Source: Plumapathes pennacea (taxonomy: Eukaryota; Cnidaria; Anthozoa; Antipatharia; Myriopathidae). From it: DNA of 64,000 bases. The stretch is taken from positions 14,131,591 through 14,195,590 of the forward strand of contig OZ038469.1 in assembly GCA_964036295.1 (NCBI GenBank), given 5' to 3'. Made by a program: the position numbers and the translations under genes. Below the pieces are notes generated by a model, which did not search any database, was not told where the DNA came from, and was given only the letters and a program-made list of their open reading frames with translations. This document shows positions 37,701-46,960 of this stretch, piece after piece (positions within the stretch are counted from its first letter, which is position 1; every line of letters begins with the position of its first letter).

Positions 37701-40700
37701 ACGTCATGTTAGACGCCAAAGATGGTTTCTTTCAACTTCAGGCCAGAACCCAGTTGGCTCCGGGAGATGGCACGGCTACTGCATTCTCCGCTGGAGCTGC
37801 ACAAGAAACTAATAGCAGTAAAGTTCAAGTTCGGGTCAAGAGGGGAGGTAAAGTGATTGAAGTAGTAGTAGTAGCAGCAGCAGCAGCGCGCAATAGCAGC
37901 AACAGCAGAGTGGTCTAACAGTAGTAGTAGTAGTAGTAGTAGTAATAGTAGTGAACACTCTATTTGATCGCATTTACGGCAGTGATTATGACACATTGCG
38001 CTAATAGTTTGTTTGATGAGATTGCTTCTTTTTTTTTATTTTTTTATTTTTTTTATTTTTTCTTTTAGGCGGGCTTGAGGTTTTGATCAATGCGACATCG
38101 TATCAAGGATACAGCAATTTAACTAATCAAAGCGTGGAGGCGGGAGTTAGGCTGAGAGTATCGAGACCAAAAGAAAATTGCTTTGAAGCCTCATTTCCAT
38201 CCGGTTCCAGTGTTGGTTTTTGTGAAAAGAAAGGAATGCTTACCATTGCGATGACTCCCTCAAATTCCTTCAAAAACGCGACCAAGGGACTCTTAGGGAC
38301 CTGGAACGAGAACCCAGACGACGACTTTACCCTTCCTGATGGTTCAGTTTTATCGTCACAAGCAAATGACTCCAACATTCACTACAATTTTGGCTTAAAG
38401 TGTGGGTATCCCGCCCTGAATGTTTAGCATTTATTTTAATATGTAAGAGGGACAAAAAGGAAAAAAGATAAATAAGCATTATCTTAAAAAAGTGACTCTT
38501 TATTAACATGTTATTTCTAACTTTTTATTTTCTTTTGAAGGGCAAGTATCCCAAAACCAGTCTTTATTCACTTACAAAAATGGGGAAAATGTTGATACGT
38601 TCCAAAACGAGAGTTACGTTCCAATGTTTCTGGACAGCATAACATGGGCCAATTATTCACTGAAACGTGAAGCCCACGAAAGGTGTAACGGTGAATCAGA
38701 GTGTTTGTTCGACGCAGCCGCTACCAAGGATGTATCGGTTGGCGTAGCCACGCTAGAGACGAAGTTGCAACTAGTCAAAGAAGCCAAGGAATTGGGTAAC
38801 TATTCCAGAATACACCGATTTGCGAATGACTATCGAAAGTAACTGTATAATTTAATTTGCGTTTGGATTTGCGTTTGTTGCGCTTTTTGATTGGTTAATT
38901 ATTCACAGCGTATCCACATCTAAAATCTAAAGAGGACCACTTCCCCCCAACTCCCTCACTCCCCCTCCCCTCCCCTCCCCTTCCCACTCGGATAGGAAAG
39001 TGGGACAACTATTCTCTACATAAATAGGGCCTTAGTGTAACTTTCTTTTTCTATCCCTTCATCTTTATTTTCTCATCATATAATTTTGTTTAAATCTTGA
39101 CAGAGAATTTTCCGCCAGAGATACTGAACGTTAGCTCTGTGCTCCGAGCCACAGTTAACAGGACATTGATTGTGAACATCACTGCACAGGACCCGAACAA
39201 CGACTCTATAAATTTCAGTGTCATCAACAAACCAGAAGAGGCCTCTACATCGACCAGTGGAAACATTTTCACTTTCAAATGGCCCGTACAGTCCTCTGAG
39301 AAAGTATAATTTGCTTTTAATTTATCTCTGTTTTGTGTGTGTGTGTGTGTGTGTGTGTTAAGCTAAATCTAGGATAGCCAAATCCCTTCTCTCGATCTTT
39401 TGATAACTAACATGCCACGTCTTGGTACAAAACCAACCGAATAGTTTGTTTCTGGTCAAAACCTTTCAAGGAACAGTTGTTTTGAGAAAATCCAAGCCTA
39501 ATTATTCAGAATTGGTATCCCAATAAGCTTTCATCTGAACAAACTTTTAAGTGCCAAATTCTCCACCATATTTTACCCTAGGTATTTCTGGTGAGACTGA
39601 AGGACAGTATTGAAGTTTATCACTTTCAATTGATTTTCTTTTTGCCCCTTGTTAGACAAACTTCACTTTCGTTGTAAAGGACGATCAAGCAGCTTCGACC
39701 GCTTTCAGTCCCAAAATCGAAATGTGCGCCTGCATCAATGGTGGTCAGTGTGTTACTCCAGAGCTAGGAGATACAGAAAATACCGGAAAGTTCGTGTTAA
39801 TGGGTTGTGCATGCGTGGGCAGTTTCACTGGGAGATTCTGCGAGAGCGATATTAACGCCTGCGAACTTAATGGACAGCCATGCTATCCCGGCGTGCAGTG
39901 CAAAGATCTTCCCGCTCCAGCGGGCATCTCGGGATACACCTGTGGTCCTTGTCCTGCGGGATATGTAGGGAATGGCGCAGAATGTTCAGGTGAATAAAAT
40001 AACTGAGGAACAGGCCACTTTAATACTAATGAGCAGTTGTTTTAACTGAGACATTGTGGCGGGCCACCTTGTGATAAAACTTGGCGGTCAGAGTGGAGAA
40101 TTTCTTATTTGATCAGCAGAAATATTTATTTGAGTAACAATCGTTTATACAGGAAGGACGAAAGTACTGCTCACCATTGCGAAAGTGGTTTAATCGGGTG
40201 AAATAAGACCGAGTAGAGAGGTTCACTTGACAGACACTTGCTAATACAGGAAGTAAAAAGTATCACTGGATACTGCGGATCACTGCGAAAGTGGATTATT
40301 ATTAGAAAATTATTAAAACTATTAGAATTGGTAATTTCGCGAGGCGATAGAACGTGTACGAGTATCGTTTTTCGTGTACTGGTATGATTAGTTTTGTCAC
40401 ATACTTCACTGCTCTGTTCCTTCTTGTCTTTATATTCTTGTTTTTTTTCCCGTTGTTCTTAGATTTTGACGAGTGTAACAACAAAACTATGAACAATTGT
40501 GCGCAGAGCTGCACTAACACGCCGGGTTCGTTTGTATGTGTCTGTGGTAACGGATATGAGCTGAGTTTCGACAAACATGGTTGTGACGGTAAGAATTCTA
40601 GAGTCTTAACATCGTACTGCCTGCCTATACAATCCCGGACGAAAATGTCTCATGTATCGCAATGTATTTGCACGAGCGTTGCACGAGCTGCGAAAACGGC

Positions 40701-43700
40701 TCTTGAATTTGCTGCCGTTTTCACAGATTTGTGCAATGACCGCTGACTCAAAAATAAGTTTATCGCAATACACTCAAAAAGAGTATTTCCGTTGTTCACT
40801 TTACTTTTATTGAGGTTGATGATGCTATTAAAATCATCTATTTGCCATTTTAGACATAGATGAATGTGCTCTTAATCAAGATGACTGCATGCACACGTGT
40901 ACGAACAAGCAGGGAGGATATACTTGTGGTTGTAACCAGGACTTCAAACTGAAGGCCGACAATAAAACGTGTGAACGTAAGTACTGCAATGTGATAGTGA
41001 AAAAATAAAAACTCAAACGGTGAACATCAAAGGTAGTCGCGGTTGCTTATGAGAGGTGGTCGCTCAGGGAGGTTTGCTATGTGGCTTCATAACTGCGAGT
41101 TTGTTGAACATGAGAGATTGTGTTGACCACTGTTTCATGCTTTTCAATGTGATGCTTGGATTCAAACTTCTGCTAACTTTACGGTGTTTTTCATCTTCAG
41201 CGTCCAATCCTTGTTCTGGTCCCCATGACTGTGAACATGTTTGTTTTTCGGCAAATGGAATACAAAAGTGCGACTGTAATAGAGGATACAAGCTGGATAG
41301 CGACAAAAAAGGCTGCATTGGTAAGGAAAGATTGACGGCGCGCGTCCGAAGGTTTTTTTCCGTCGCTCGTACCTTCGATGTGAAAGGGGAAAATAACCTC
41401 TGGTTCCTTAACAGGGCACCAAAGCGGCTGGAGTCCGATTTTGTAATCACTTGTATGATTACAGACAAACGGACGAAATGTCCTTTTAGCAATGTAAACA
41501 TAAATATTGTACAATTTTTGGTTGTTTTGTGTCAAGCTCGTGATTGGTGCACAAACTACATTCTTTTTATGATTGGCTGAGCCAACTGCCCGATTGCAAA
41601 TGCACAATTCGCATTGGAGGAAATTGCAATATTTATGATTAGTTGATTTATAGAGGGCAACTGTAGTAGTTACAATGCATTTCCCATCCATAATTCTCTG
41701 TGAAGTCTGGTCTTCTGTTTGTCTTCGCTCCTTCTATCAGCTTGTTGAATCCATGAAGACGTCTCTCATTTATTTTCAGATGTGAACGAATGTGAAGTGA
41801 ACAATGGCGGGTGCGAACAAATTTGTACTAATACAGATGGAAGTCAAAATTGTAGCTGCGTGAATGGTTTCAAGCTGCAAGAAGATGGCTTCAAATGCGA
41901 AGGTAGTCTAATCATGTAATATATTCGCTTGATAAAAGACTGCAGGAAAGGTTAATATCTACATACAGACGAACCCTATTAAGCAGCCAATATCAGAATT
42001 TTGCAGATATAAAAATGATTATCTTTGAAAGTGTGTTTGGTTTCCCACAGATGTAAACGAGTGCTTGGACTGGAATTTGTTTGACTGCGACAGCAATAAG
42101 TTTGAAGTGTGCGACAACACTCGCGGCTCGTACAAATGCCAATGTAGCGAGGGTCTCTATAAGATTAATGGTTCTTGTCGAGGTGAGTAGGCGATCAAGG
42201 ATTATCGTAATAAATCTAATGACCGCCCGAGGCGCTTATTGAGTTTTGGGACCGCAAGAGAGAGAGCTTATTTAATTTTTGACATTTCTAATAACGAGAA
42301 GGGATATTGACACAAAAAGGGAAGTATAACAGAGAGAAGCTTCAAGTGAGGTATGCCACCGTCTACATCGGCCATCTTGGAATCTGTGCTTGTCCCCAGA
42401 CTGCGCGCTAAAAATATGCGCTCACTTGTGAACCAGCTGCTAATTCAATAGCATTTGCGCATGTACTCTCAAGTTGGACTATTATTCAAGGGCACCACTA
42501 AACGGACACTATCTGATGAAAGTCTGTAAAAAGTTACAACTATACACTCTGTTCAGCATTTGGCCATGGTTTTGGATTAAATTGTATCTTGTCCCTTTCA
42601 CTCATAAGTTCAAAATACAAATTCTCCTGACCACTCTAGAGAAAAGTACATGAATACTGTTGCGAGAAATGGTGTCTTGATCAGCTTTCATCTTAGAAAG
42701 CTATCAAAAGCAAATTTCTCCTTAGTTTATGATATGTCTCTGGTGAGAAACTGAGGGAGAAAAATAGAGTTGATCACTCTTGGAAGTGAAAAGTTTAACC
42801 TGTATGAAAACTGGTCTAACTTAAAATACACTGTAAATGTTTTATTGAATTGGCCCCTGGTCTAGACCAGAAACTTGCATATGTACACACGATATTTTTG
42901 TTTTCCTTTTTGAAGGTTTGGAGCCGAACGAGAAGCCGCCCGTAAAATCACTGGAAGAACCTCGTACACCAACTGAGGACGAGAGCCAGCAGTCAGTTCA
43001 AATTATAATTGAAGACATGAAGAAAACAGAAGTAAGCACCCTTTATCATTCCTTTATCCTTAAGTCTTCAAACACCCCCCCTCTCTCTCCCCCCTTTTCA
43101 AATAAACGCCCCTCTCGAATAAACACGCCTCTCTAATAAACGCCCCTCTCTAATAAACACCCCTCTCTAATAAACACCCCTCTCTAATAAACGCCCCTCT
43201 CTAATAAACACCCCTCTCTAATAAATACCCCTCTCTAATAAACGCCCCTCTCTAATAAACACCCCTCTCTAATAAACACCCCTCTCTAATAAATACCCCT
43301 CTCTAATAAACGCCCCTCTCTAATAAACACCCCTCTCTAATAAACACCCCTCTCTAATAAACGCCCCTCTCTAATAAACACCCCTCTCTAATAAACACCC
43401 CTCTCTAATAAACGCCCCTCTCTAATAAACACCCCTCTCAAATAAACACCCCTCTCTAATAAACGCCCCTCTCTAATAAACACCCCTCTCTAATAAACAC
43501 CCCTCTCTAATAAACACCCCTCTCTAATAAACGCCCCTCTCTAATAAACACCCCTCTCTAATAAACACCCCTCTCTAATAAACACCCCTCTCTAATAAAC
43601 GCCCCTCTCTAATAAACACCCCTCTCTAATAAACGCCCCTTCAACAACCACCACCACGCCAACTAAGATTTCCTTTATTTTGCAGTGGAACTATACCAAG

Positions 43701-45094
43701 GACCAGGATTTCAAGACGGAAATAGTAAAAGGAGCATTAGAATTTTGTGCAGGGAACAAAACCTTATGCGGCTTGATTAATGGTTTGCGGAAAAGGTAAG
43801 TTAAAATAATACATAAATGCGGGTGTGCCAACCTTGAAAAATAGCAACAAACATAGTCCGTTGTGTTACTGGTGCAGAGTAAAAACCGTATGGAAGACTT
43901 TTTAAAGCGTGCATTTTATGCTACTGGCTCATTTTGTTTTCTCAGGCGAGCAGTGAACGACTTTTTTACAGTGGATCAAGTTCACTTGTTACCCGGCTAT
44001 CCAAGAGAGAACGGTTCAACACTGCTGGTCCATTTCTATGTTCAGATGCCCTCTGGATTTACGCTCAAAGTATTATCAGCCGACGCTCTTGTTGCAGTTG
44101 TGAAGTTCAGCCAAGTAGACCTGGAAAGGGCAATTGGCAAAACCATCAGAGAGGTTACTCCGCTGTTCAAGCCTGAAGCAACGTTGTCGACAACAGCAAC
44201 GTTGTCGACAACAGAAACAGAGCCAACGACAACGGGGGAAAAAGCAGCTATGTGGCAGTGGATTCTCGTTGGCGTAATTCTGGCCGTGGTTGTTGCCTTG
44301 GTTATCCTCGTAATCACCGTTTGCTACAGGTAATGTCACTGTAGATTTACTTATAACAAGTGATGTCATCAAACATTGCTTTAGAAATGAAAAGGGACTG
44401 GATCCTAATTACCCATTGAAAGGTTTCTGGGATTGATTAAGGGGCCGCGGAAGCCATTTAATTTAACCTTGTTTGACAGAGCCCTAAGCAATGTTGATGT
44501 GTACCAAGTTTTCTTTGCCAGTCGTAGAATTCTGCTCTATCTCCAAGGACCGATTGCGGTAGATAATATAGGCCTAAAGGCAACCGTTTTCCTTGCTTGA
44601 TTGCGTGGTATTTTCCCCATGGCGTTCGAACCAGTTTTTTTTTAGTCCAAAGTTACAAACAGTAAGATTGTACATGATGGCTTTGGACTTTTAAGGAATT
44701 CTTTTATACCCTGAGAGCGATTCACAAGAGCCATTCTCCAGCATGGGTCTAAGGGAATCCATCAAAGACCTGGATTGCGTAATCCACTTCTTTAGATTCC
44801 GGGTTCCAGTTTTCTGGATTCACGCAAATTCTATGAAATGGTGGATTCCGAATTCCAAACCAGTTGTGGATCTCTGGATTCCAGATTCTCCTTGGATTCT
44901 CTTAGATGCGCCATGAATCAACAACATTCGACAGTTACTGAATGCCCTTAATTTATTGTTCTTTTCAACTTTGTTTTTTTTTTCTTAGAAAAAAGTTCCG
45001 ACAGGATAAGTACAGCCTTTCCTTGGAAACGAATCTACCGGAGCAAGGCCTGCAAATGGATAACCTTGGTTATAAGCCAGATTTCACAGAATGA
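22654..45094 (+). CDS. mucin-like D8C-EGF-NIDO-AMOP-VWD-SEA transmembrane protein, copy 2 (complete)
   Basis: 33 exons: 22690-22780 (or from 22654), 27335-27724, thirteen 114-bp EGF exons (28373, 28645, 28916, 29357, 29630, 29909, 30177, 30622, 30893, 31175, 31782, 32061, 32333), 32768-32887, 33039-33190, 33879-34286, 34608-34708, 35443-35535, 35997-36547, 37629-37847, 38069-38401, 38541-38795, 39104-39303, 39656-39989, 40463-40588, 40854-40976, 41201-41320, 41780-41902, 42051-42182, 42916-43031, 43686-43795, 43946-44329, 44989-45094. The total is 6069 bp, 2022 residues from ATG 22690, with all phases matching and no internal stop. Approximate residues: signal 1-17, D8C 31-160, EGF array 161-654, EGF 655-694, NIDO 695-945, AMOP to 1129, VWD to 1313, linker and cadherin-like to 1487, EGFs to 1784, SEA-like 1800-1930, helix 1962-1987, tail 1988-2022. 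Inferred to be a type I surface or matrix glycoprotein related to coral skeletal-matrix mucin-like protein and MUC4. Confidence 0.9.
22781..27334. other. first intron of copy 2 (4.5 kb)
   Basis: No exon is needed or seen between the signal-peptide exon and the D8C exon, since the phases match directly. It holds one copy of the CACTCCCAAG-ended MITE family at 24542-24751, a segment around 23400-23580 related to 3430-3550 (ending gacagtcatcc-aaaaccgctct), and an A-rich/(CAA)n stretch at 25420-25452. Nothing else was recognised. Confidence 0.6.
24542..24751. mobile_element. MITE of the CACTCCCAAG family, full length
   Basis: ttaaccctttcactcccaag at the left and cttgggagtcaaagggttaa at the right, 210 bp, in intron 1 of copy 2. 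Confidence 0.8.
27335..27724 (+). CDS. D8C (uromodulin-type) domain exon of copy 2
   Basis: A 390-bp phase 1-1 exon encoding about 130 residues. [20 protein letters not shown] is followed by [73 protein letters not shown] and RYCS. The [20 protein letters not shown] and [10 protein letters not shown] motifs match the D8C domain of uromodulin, GP2 and OIT3, rich in disulfides. An in-frame TGA at 27325-27327 requires the acceptor at gatag|atgatg. The corresponding exon of copy 1 is outside the window. Confidence 0.9.
28373..32446 (+). CDS. array of 13 near-identical EGF exons in copy 2
   Basis: Thirteen 114-bp phase 1-1 exons start at 28373, 28645, 28916, 29357, 29630, 29909, 30177, 30622, 30893, 31175, 31782, 32061 and 32333. 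Each is one 38-residue EGF with [12 protein letters not shown] or [17 protein letters not shown] and GYTGKNCSE. Ten of thirteen have NSGT, which removes the N-G-T sequon present in most copy 1 modules; exons 8, 11 and 13 keep NNGT. O-fucose (C-x4-T-C) and hydroxylation (C-x-D-x4-Y-x-C) sites are kept in nearly all; exon 13 reads NDHQC, losing the aromatic residue. Exons 11-13 vary at the loop after Cys4/5 (CIEGY, CIAGY, CVAEY). Introns recur in blocks, showing growth by duplication of exon groups of about 1.26 kb. Confidence 0.94.
31322..31470. mobile_element. foldback element in copy 2 EGF intron
   Basis: ttacacggc...gaagatatgaattttattttcg and gagaaaataaaatccatatcttc...gccgtgtaat form long inverted arms; the centre gtaaaaacaatattttac...gtaaaatattgtttttac also pairs. 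Related in layout to 52219-52370. Confidence 0.78.
31479..31662. mobile_element. TATTATATTAGACACGAGTG inverted-repeat element
   Basis: tattatattagacacgagtgtt at the left and aacactcgtgtctatataata at the right, with the internal palindrome atatcctcattagtgaggatat. It directly follows the foldback element. Confidence 0.75.
32483..32621. mobile_element. TACTGAAGCCTCTG family element, copy 2 position
   Basis: Homologous to 2063-2177 with an internal length difference, so the insertion predates the tandem duplication. Confidence 0.65.
32768..32887 (+). CDS. divergent EGF exon closing the copy 2 array
   Basis: 120 bp, phase 1-1, encoding [26 protein letters not shown]. It differs from copy 1 (2321-2440) by a few bases, such as YN for YD and TKK for AKK. 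It joins the array to NIDO. Confidence 0.9.
33039..35535 (+). CDS. NIDO domain exons of copy 2
   Basis: Exons 33039-33190, 33879-34286, 34608-34708 and 35443-35535 have the same lengths (152, 408, 101, 93 bp) and phases as copy 1. They encode [19 protein letters not shown], then [39 protein letters not shown] and NNVFFNIPR. The donor of the last exon is followed at intron position +6 by a MITE (35541-35750). The intron before it holds a 240-bp element (34911-35150) absent from copy 1. Confidence 0.88.
33353..33600. repeat. degenerate tandem repeat, copy 2 counterpart of 3948-4190
   Basis: Same ttgggtgggagtgtgccgcccggg start and ccctatttcagaccaaa units, but without the long G- and C-runs of copy 1. 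Confidence 0.7.
34911..35150. mobile_element. MITE present only in copy 2 (AAGGTGATGTTACA ends)
   Basis: AAGGTGATGTTACAAGAGTC with GATTTTTAACGACGATTTTT at the left; the right end is the inverted AAAAATCGTCGTTAAAAATC then GTCTCGTGTAACATGACCTT. Copy 1 reads through without it at about 5865-5875, giving an empty site. About 240 bp, no coding. Confidence 0.8.
35541..35750. mobile_element. MITE of the CACTCCCAAG family at a 5' splice site, copy 2
   Basis: ttaaccctttcactcccaag to cttgggagtgaaagggttaa, starting at intron position +6 after donor 35536. Homologous to 6259-6465. Confidence 0.82.
35997..36547 (+). CDS. AMOP domain exon of copy 2
   Basis: 551-bp exon with [64 protein letters not shown] and [14 protein letters not shown]. 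It is one codon shorter than copy 1. Phase 2 in and phase 1 out, the latter giving S before WSWGDPH. Confidence 0.88.
36591..36729. mobile_element. AGGCTGGTTCACAC element, copy 2
   Basis: Counterpart of 7372-7511 with the same inverted ends. Confidence 0.7.
37629..38401 (+). CDS. VWD domain exons of copy 2, with GDPH motif
   Basis: Exons 37629-37847 (219 bp) and 38069-38401 (333 bp) have the same sizes as in copy 1. [20 protein letters not shown] starts the domain (GDPH at 37640-37651), and [19 protein letters not shown] near its end is the calcium-binding segment. The intron between them is only 221 bp and begins almost at once with (GTA/GCA)n repeats. Its acceptor follows a T-rich stretch. 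Confidence 0.9.
37862..37955. repeat. trinucleotide repeats (GTA/GCA)n near the VWD donor, copy 2
   Basis: Interrupted runs of gta and gca codon-like units starting 14 bp after the donor. Copy 1 has a much shorter run (about 8632-8660). Intronic, so not translated. Confidence 0.8.
38541..39721 (+). CDS. post-VWD linker and cadherin-like domain of copy 2
   Basis: Exons 38541-38795 and 39104-39303 plus the start of 39656-39989. The linker has [14 protein letters not shown] and [20 protein letters not shown]; the beta-rich part has [26 protein letters not shown] and [13 protein letters not shown]. The donor gg|gtaact gives ELENFPPE across the junction. The preceding intron is 139 bp against 1144 bp in copy 1, where mobile elements have inserted. 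Confidence 0.82.
39722..42182 (+). CDS. membrane-proximal EGF cluster of copy 2
   Basis: Seven modules: two in exon 39656-39989, then single-module exons 40463-40588 ([17 protein letters not shown]), 40854-40976 ([16 protein letters not shown]), 41201-41320 ([14 protein letters not shown]), 41780-41902 ([16 protein letters not shown]) and 42051-42182 ([13 protein letters not shown]). Each pairs with its copy 1 equivalent and has the same length. The membrane-proximal modules diverge freely within a gene but stay similar between copies, the opposite of the N-terminal array. Confidence 0.92.
42593..42798. mobile_element. MITE of the CACTCCCAAG family, reverse orientation
   Basis: ccctttcactcataagttc at the left; the right part gttgatcactcttggaagtgaaaagtttaac matches the family read backwards. 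It lies in a copy 2 intron. Confidence 0.7.
42916..44230 (+). CDS. SEA-like domain and Thr-rich stalk of copy 2
   Basis: Exons 42916-43031, 43686-43795 and the first part of 43946-44329. [40 protein letters not shown] and [15 protein letters not shown] are kept, with the candidate G|S cut between 44013-44015 and 44016-44018. The stalk carries an 18-bp direct repeat (44178-44195, 44196-44213), itself centred on the palindrome TTGTCGACAA. It adds Thr/Ser residues ([19 protein letters not shown]), so copy 2 is 12 bp longer here. Confidence 0.65.
43090..43640. repeat. 17-bp minisatellite (AATAAACRCCCCTCTCT)n, copy 2 only
   Basis: About 32 units of aataaacgcccctctct or aataaacacccctctct, with G/A and a few T/C variants, in the intron between the first two SEA-region exons. 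Copy 1 has only a single loose match (ataaacgacccccttt near 16640). The array therefore expanded after the duplication. Confidence 0.95.
44231..45094 (+). CDS. transmembrane helix and tail of copy 2
   Basis: [20 protein letters not shown] then ILVITVCYR, and a final exon 44989-45094 encoding [35 protein letters not shown] and TGA. The tail differs from copy 1 at several positions, including Gly for Cys before YKPDF. It is 35 residues with no recognised domain. Confidence 0.88.
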
Positions 45095-45894
45095 ACGGAA
45101 GAGCTCGAGTTCGATTTAGCTGTAAAGTAGAATGTGTTTGTGGAAACATTTTTAGGCTACCTTGTTTGCGCGCAATATCACAGTGTGCTATGTTTCCATA
45201 TTATTTTGGAAACTTTTTTAGGTCGTTTAGACAGGCGCCTCGTTGAAGCGCTTGAGGCCGTGAGCTTTCACGGCAATTCTCAAACTGTTGTTAACCCAGC
45301 ACTATAACTACTAGTGAATGTAATTATTTCATCAGCACATGTTATTAGCAGCAGAAGTTTTAGAATCATTTCGGATGACTTTTGAAAGCTAAAGTTATGT
45401 GATTTATCTGGTTTGGCAAGCCGCGTTCGCTATCTGCTCACGCAGTCAAAGCAGGTAGCAGTGACGTTTTTGACATCTCTTCCTCAAAGTAAAATCAATC
45501 GCAATTTATCTGGCTTTTAACTTACGAAAGTCATCCTAAACAGCGCTCTATAAATAATTTAAGCTGACATAGAGTTCCAAAGTGTGACGTCATCAGAAAA
45601 ATATTTTTGTGATGTCATCATTTAGCATCCACCATTCGAGCAATGCACGCAAAAAGTCTGTACTAGAAAAAAAAGCACTATTTCTGTGATTTATTTTGAT
45701 TTTCCAGCTTTGCTATGTAAGATGATCATGTATGAGTACCACCGAAAATAGTCAAGAGGTTAAAAATCAAACGGTGTACATGACTCACAGTATGCACTTG
45801 GGCAAAATGTTATCTGTGTCAAGAACATAATTAAATCAACGTTAATCAGGGTTCAAAACTAATGTCTGATTGCAACCAAAAACGTATTACAAGT

Positions 45895-46255
45895 TTACTG
45901 TGACAAATAATTTGCCCGTGTACGGTAGAGTAAATTTTCTTTGACAAGTTTCTTTGACAGATTTTCGTTGTTTCTTTACACTTCTGATAAACTTTTCGCG
46001 TGATCAGAAGCCTATAGTTAGAGGTTCATTGTGTTATCTGACCAATTCAAATACTTTCTTGTCGATGTCGTGTACGCCGCTATCTTGACCGTGCGAACAT
46101 GCTCGCAAATGAATACCTGTGAACTAAAGTTTTCCGAAAAACTTTGTTAAGTTTGCGTGTACACGAGCAAGTTTTACATGTGACAAGTTTTTCTTGCCAT
46201 GAAAACAAACATGCTAGGGTTGTCACCAGAAAATTTGTCATAGAAAATTTGCTTG
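45895..46255. mobile_element. relative of the inner element at 10482-10906
   Basis: Shares gacaaataatttgcccgtgta, tttctttgacaagtttctttgac, atcttgaccgtgcga and gttttccgaaaaactttg in the same order, followed by gtgtacacgagcaag. In the 3' flank of copy 2. Confidence 0.7.
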
Positions 46256-46484
46256 ATACTGACATGCGCTGGAGTCACCCGCTTTTACGGTGTCGCACCT
46301 TCCTGGGCCATTGTTTCCTTTCTTTTTGGTAATTTTTCGTCATGAACGACCACGAAAATATGAAGGCGCGCGTGGACACATTGCACTGGACACGTGGTTT
46401 TGAGACCCAGCTGACAAATATGGAAAGTCAGTTGAGTTTCATTTATTGTTATTTCTAAAGTATCTACAGTTCAAGCGCCTCTCA

Positions 46485-46760
46485 AAATTTTGGGTGGGAG
46501 TGTGCCCGGGTCTGAAAACCCTATTATGAGACCAAAATTTGCGATTTTCGACTCTATTTTAGACCAAAATGTGCAATTTTCGACCTTATTTCAGACCAAA
46601 ATTTGCAATTTTGACCAATTATTTCAGACCAAATATCAAAATCTCCTACCCTATAATCATACCTATTTCAGAGTAAAATGCTGAAAATGATACCCTTTGG
46701 TATGTGCATACCATGGCTTATATATGGGAGTACCCCCCCGGGGGGGGGGGGGGGGGGGGA
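46485..46760. repeat. third block of the ccctatttcagaccaaa tandem repeat
   Basis: Starts ttttgggtgggagtgtgcccggg and ends at a C-run/G-run junction (46734-46759, cccccccgggggg...). Confidence 0.7.
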
Positions 46761-46960
46761 GGTATTCGATCTGATAGATACACCACAAAAAGAACCAATT
46801 TATTTAACAAATTCTTCCGTCGCATGCAATGAGTCACGGCGCGTGCCAACAAAATCAATGACGTAATGCTATGGCCGTTGGTCGGATCGTTCCTCCAGTT
46901 CACAAAGTGGTGGAAGCCAACTGGAATGGAGGGAGAGCCATCTGTAACTAACTGTAGTCA

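Larger units (their letters stand above)
45095..46960. other. 3' flank of copy 2 with repeats, no gene
   Basis: 45095-45760 is homologous to the 3' flank of copy 1. It contains two inserted elements (45895-46255 and 46485-46760) that interrupt the match with 18557-20517. No coding signal seen. Confidence 0.6.

Noticed and set aside
41064..41691. Long - strand open frames of 145 and 164 codons
   Set aside because: They are antisense to an EGF exon and its introns and show no recognisable protein features.
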